From NCBI RefSeq assembly GCF_026210795.1, contig NC_089442.1, forward strand, positions 3,934,501-3,998,500: a stretch of 64,000 nt of DNA, read 5' to 3'. How positions within the stretch are numbered: position 1 is the first letter of the stretch; each line of letters opens with the position of its first letter. A model generated the notes under the pieces. That model made no database searches. It had not been told where the DNA came from and worked only from the letters and a program-made list of their open reading frames with translations. Source of the stretch: Rhizophagus irregularis. Lineage: Eukaryota > Glomeromycota > Glomeromycetes > Glomerales > Glomeraceae. Below are positions 63,214 to 64,000 of the stretch, piece after piece. The position numbers and the translations under genes are program-made.

Positions 63214-64000
63214 ATGGATTTATGTCGAAGAAAGGTACTTTCTTTAACGCCAGAGTTAGAATTAAAACATATAAGATTCACTATTCAACTGGAGGAAGAT
63301 AATGGTGAAAGTAGTTCTAGAAATCAAGTGATTCAACAGAATGTCATTAAAATTACAAGTATATTCAATGAGTTAGAGCAATATCAACATAATGAAAGTT
63401 ATAATAAATTTTATTTCACTAGGCATCATAAAAAGGAGCAGCTCTCACATGAAAAACTTGAGCAACTGGTAAAATCATTAGAATTGTCTATTGAACAGCC
63501 TTGGGCAAGTGATGATAAATGGATGGATTTTATTATTCAAGTATTGAAAATATTAAAAAAGTATATCATTTATTTACGAGAGGTTAATCAAAAAATGAAT
63601 ACAATACATAATAGTGATGTCTCAATAGAAGCATCTAATAGCTTCATTCCAAATATGGAGAACTCTCGGATTTTTTATTTGAAAAAGATTTTTTGATCCT
63701 GATAAATATATGTCACATGAGGTAATACATTACATCAAAAATTTGCAACTTAATGTTCAAGAAGTGACCATCGATCAGAAACAGAAAATGCGCGTGTAAT
63801 AGCAGCAATTAATGAAAATTAACCAAAATATTAGACACATCAGATGCGCAAAAATGCTTTAAAAAAAGTGAGTTTTTTTATACAATGCATCACTAGTACT
63901 AGAATTAAATTTTATAATAGGCGAAACTAATGCAATTTCCTTCAGGTATTCTATTTATAAAAGGTTACACCAGCTGTACTTCGAACTTTATATTTTGACT
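63214..64000 (+). CDS. Hypothetical protein, probably broken or running past the window
   Basis: An ATG-started frame of 160 codons (63214-63696), mostly helical and charged: SLTPELELKHIRFTIQLEED, EKLEQLVKSLELSIEQPWAS, MDFIIQVLKILKKYIIYLRE. The frame stops at 63696, but a neighbouring frame carries on at once with FFDPDKYMSHEVIHYIKNLQ, and a third with ARVIAAINEN. This suggests one or two frameshifts: either a pseudogene, an unrecognised intron, or sequencing slips near the T-run at 63671-63695. No family is recognised, and the end lies near or beyond the window edge. Confidence 0.45.

Overview
The window is AT-rich eukaryotic DNA with many short GT-AG introns, mostly about 60-110 nt. The gene set is that of an early-diverging fungus. 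A FAR1-type DNA-binding protein, a large VLIG-like GTPase with a Cys/His-rich tail, and decayed genes of unknown families point to an arbuscular mycorrhizal fungus such as Rhizophagus. This is recognition from memory, not a database hit. I rebuilt exons by hand from splice signals. Every multi-exon model called intact below adds up to a whole number of codons with no internal stop.

1-7.6 kb is ordinary gene-dense sequence: the 5' end of SEH1 (-), a TMX2-like thioredoxin (+), a FAR1-domain protein (-), dCMP deaminase DCD1 (+, with a 14-nt exon), an ELO fatty-acid elongase (+) and the mitochondrial protein MHR1/mL67 (+).

7.7-25.6 kb, all minus strand, holds five dynamin/Mx-like GTPase copies (A-E here). 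A is full length (845 aa). B and D stop after the GTPase domain and end in a hydrophobic tail. E is a short form with altered catalytic motifs and a new C-terminus. C is broken. A short upstream motif recurs 5' of all five. A B12-binding radical SAM gene and an 822-bp hAT-like non-autonomous transposon lie between C and D.

26.6-34 kb (-) holds nicotinamide riboside kinase and a 1637-aa fusion enzyme: FAD oxidoreductase, fatty acyl-AMP ligase, two acyl carrier domains, thioesterase and C-terminal hydrophobic tail. That tail is clearly related, in protein and DNA, to the tails of dynamin copies B and D. This links a lipid-type synthase and neighbouring stalkless GTPases through one shared membrane anchor, and it is the most interesting observation here.

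34-51.9 kb is a long, very AT-rich stretch with low-complexity repeats, a perfect hairpin and several decayed coding remnants. 51.9-60.5 kb (+) is one 29-exon gene (2128 aa) related to VLIG-type GTPases. Its frame is intact but its Walker A motif is destroyed. 60.6-64 kb holds gene fragments and a hypothetical gene near the right edge.
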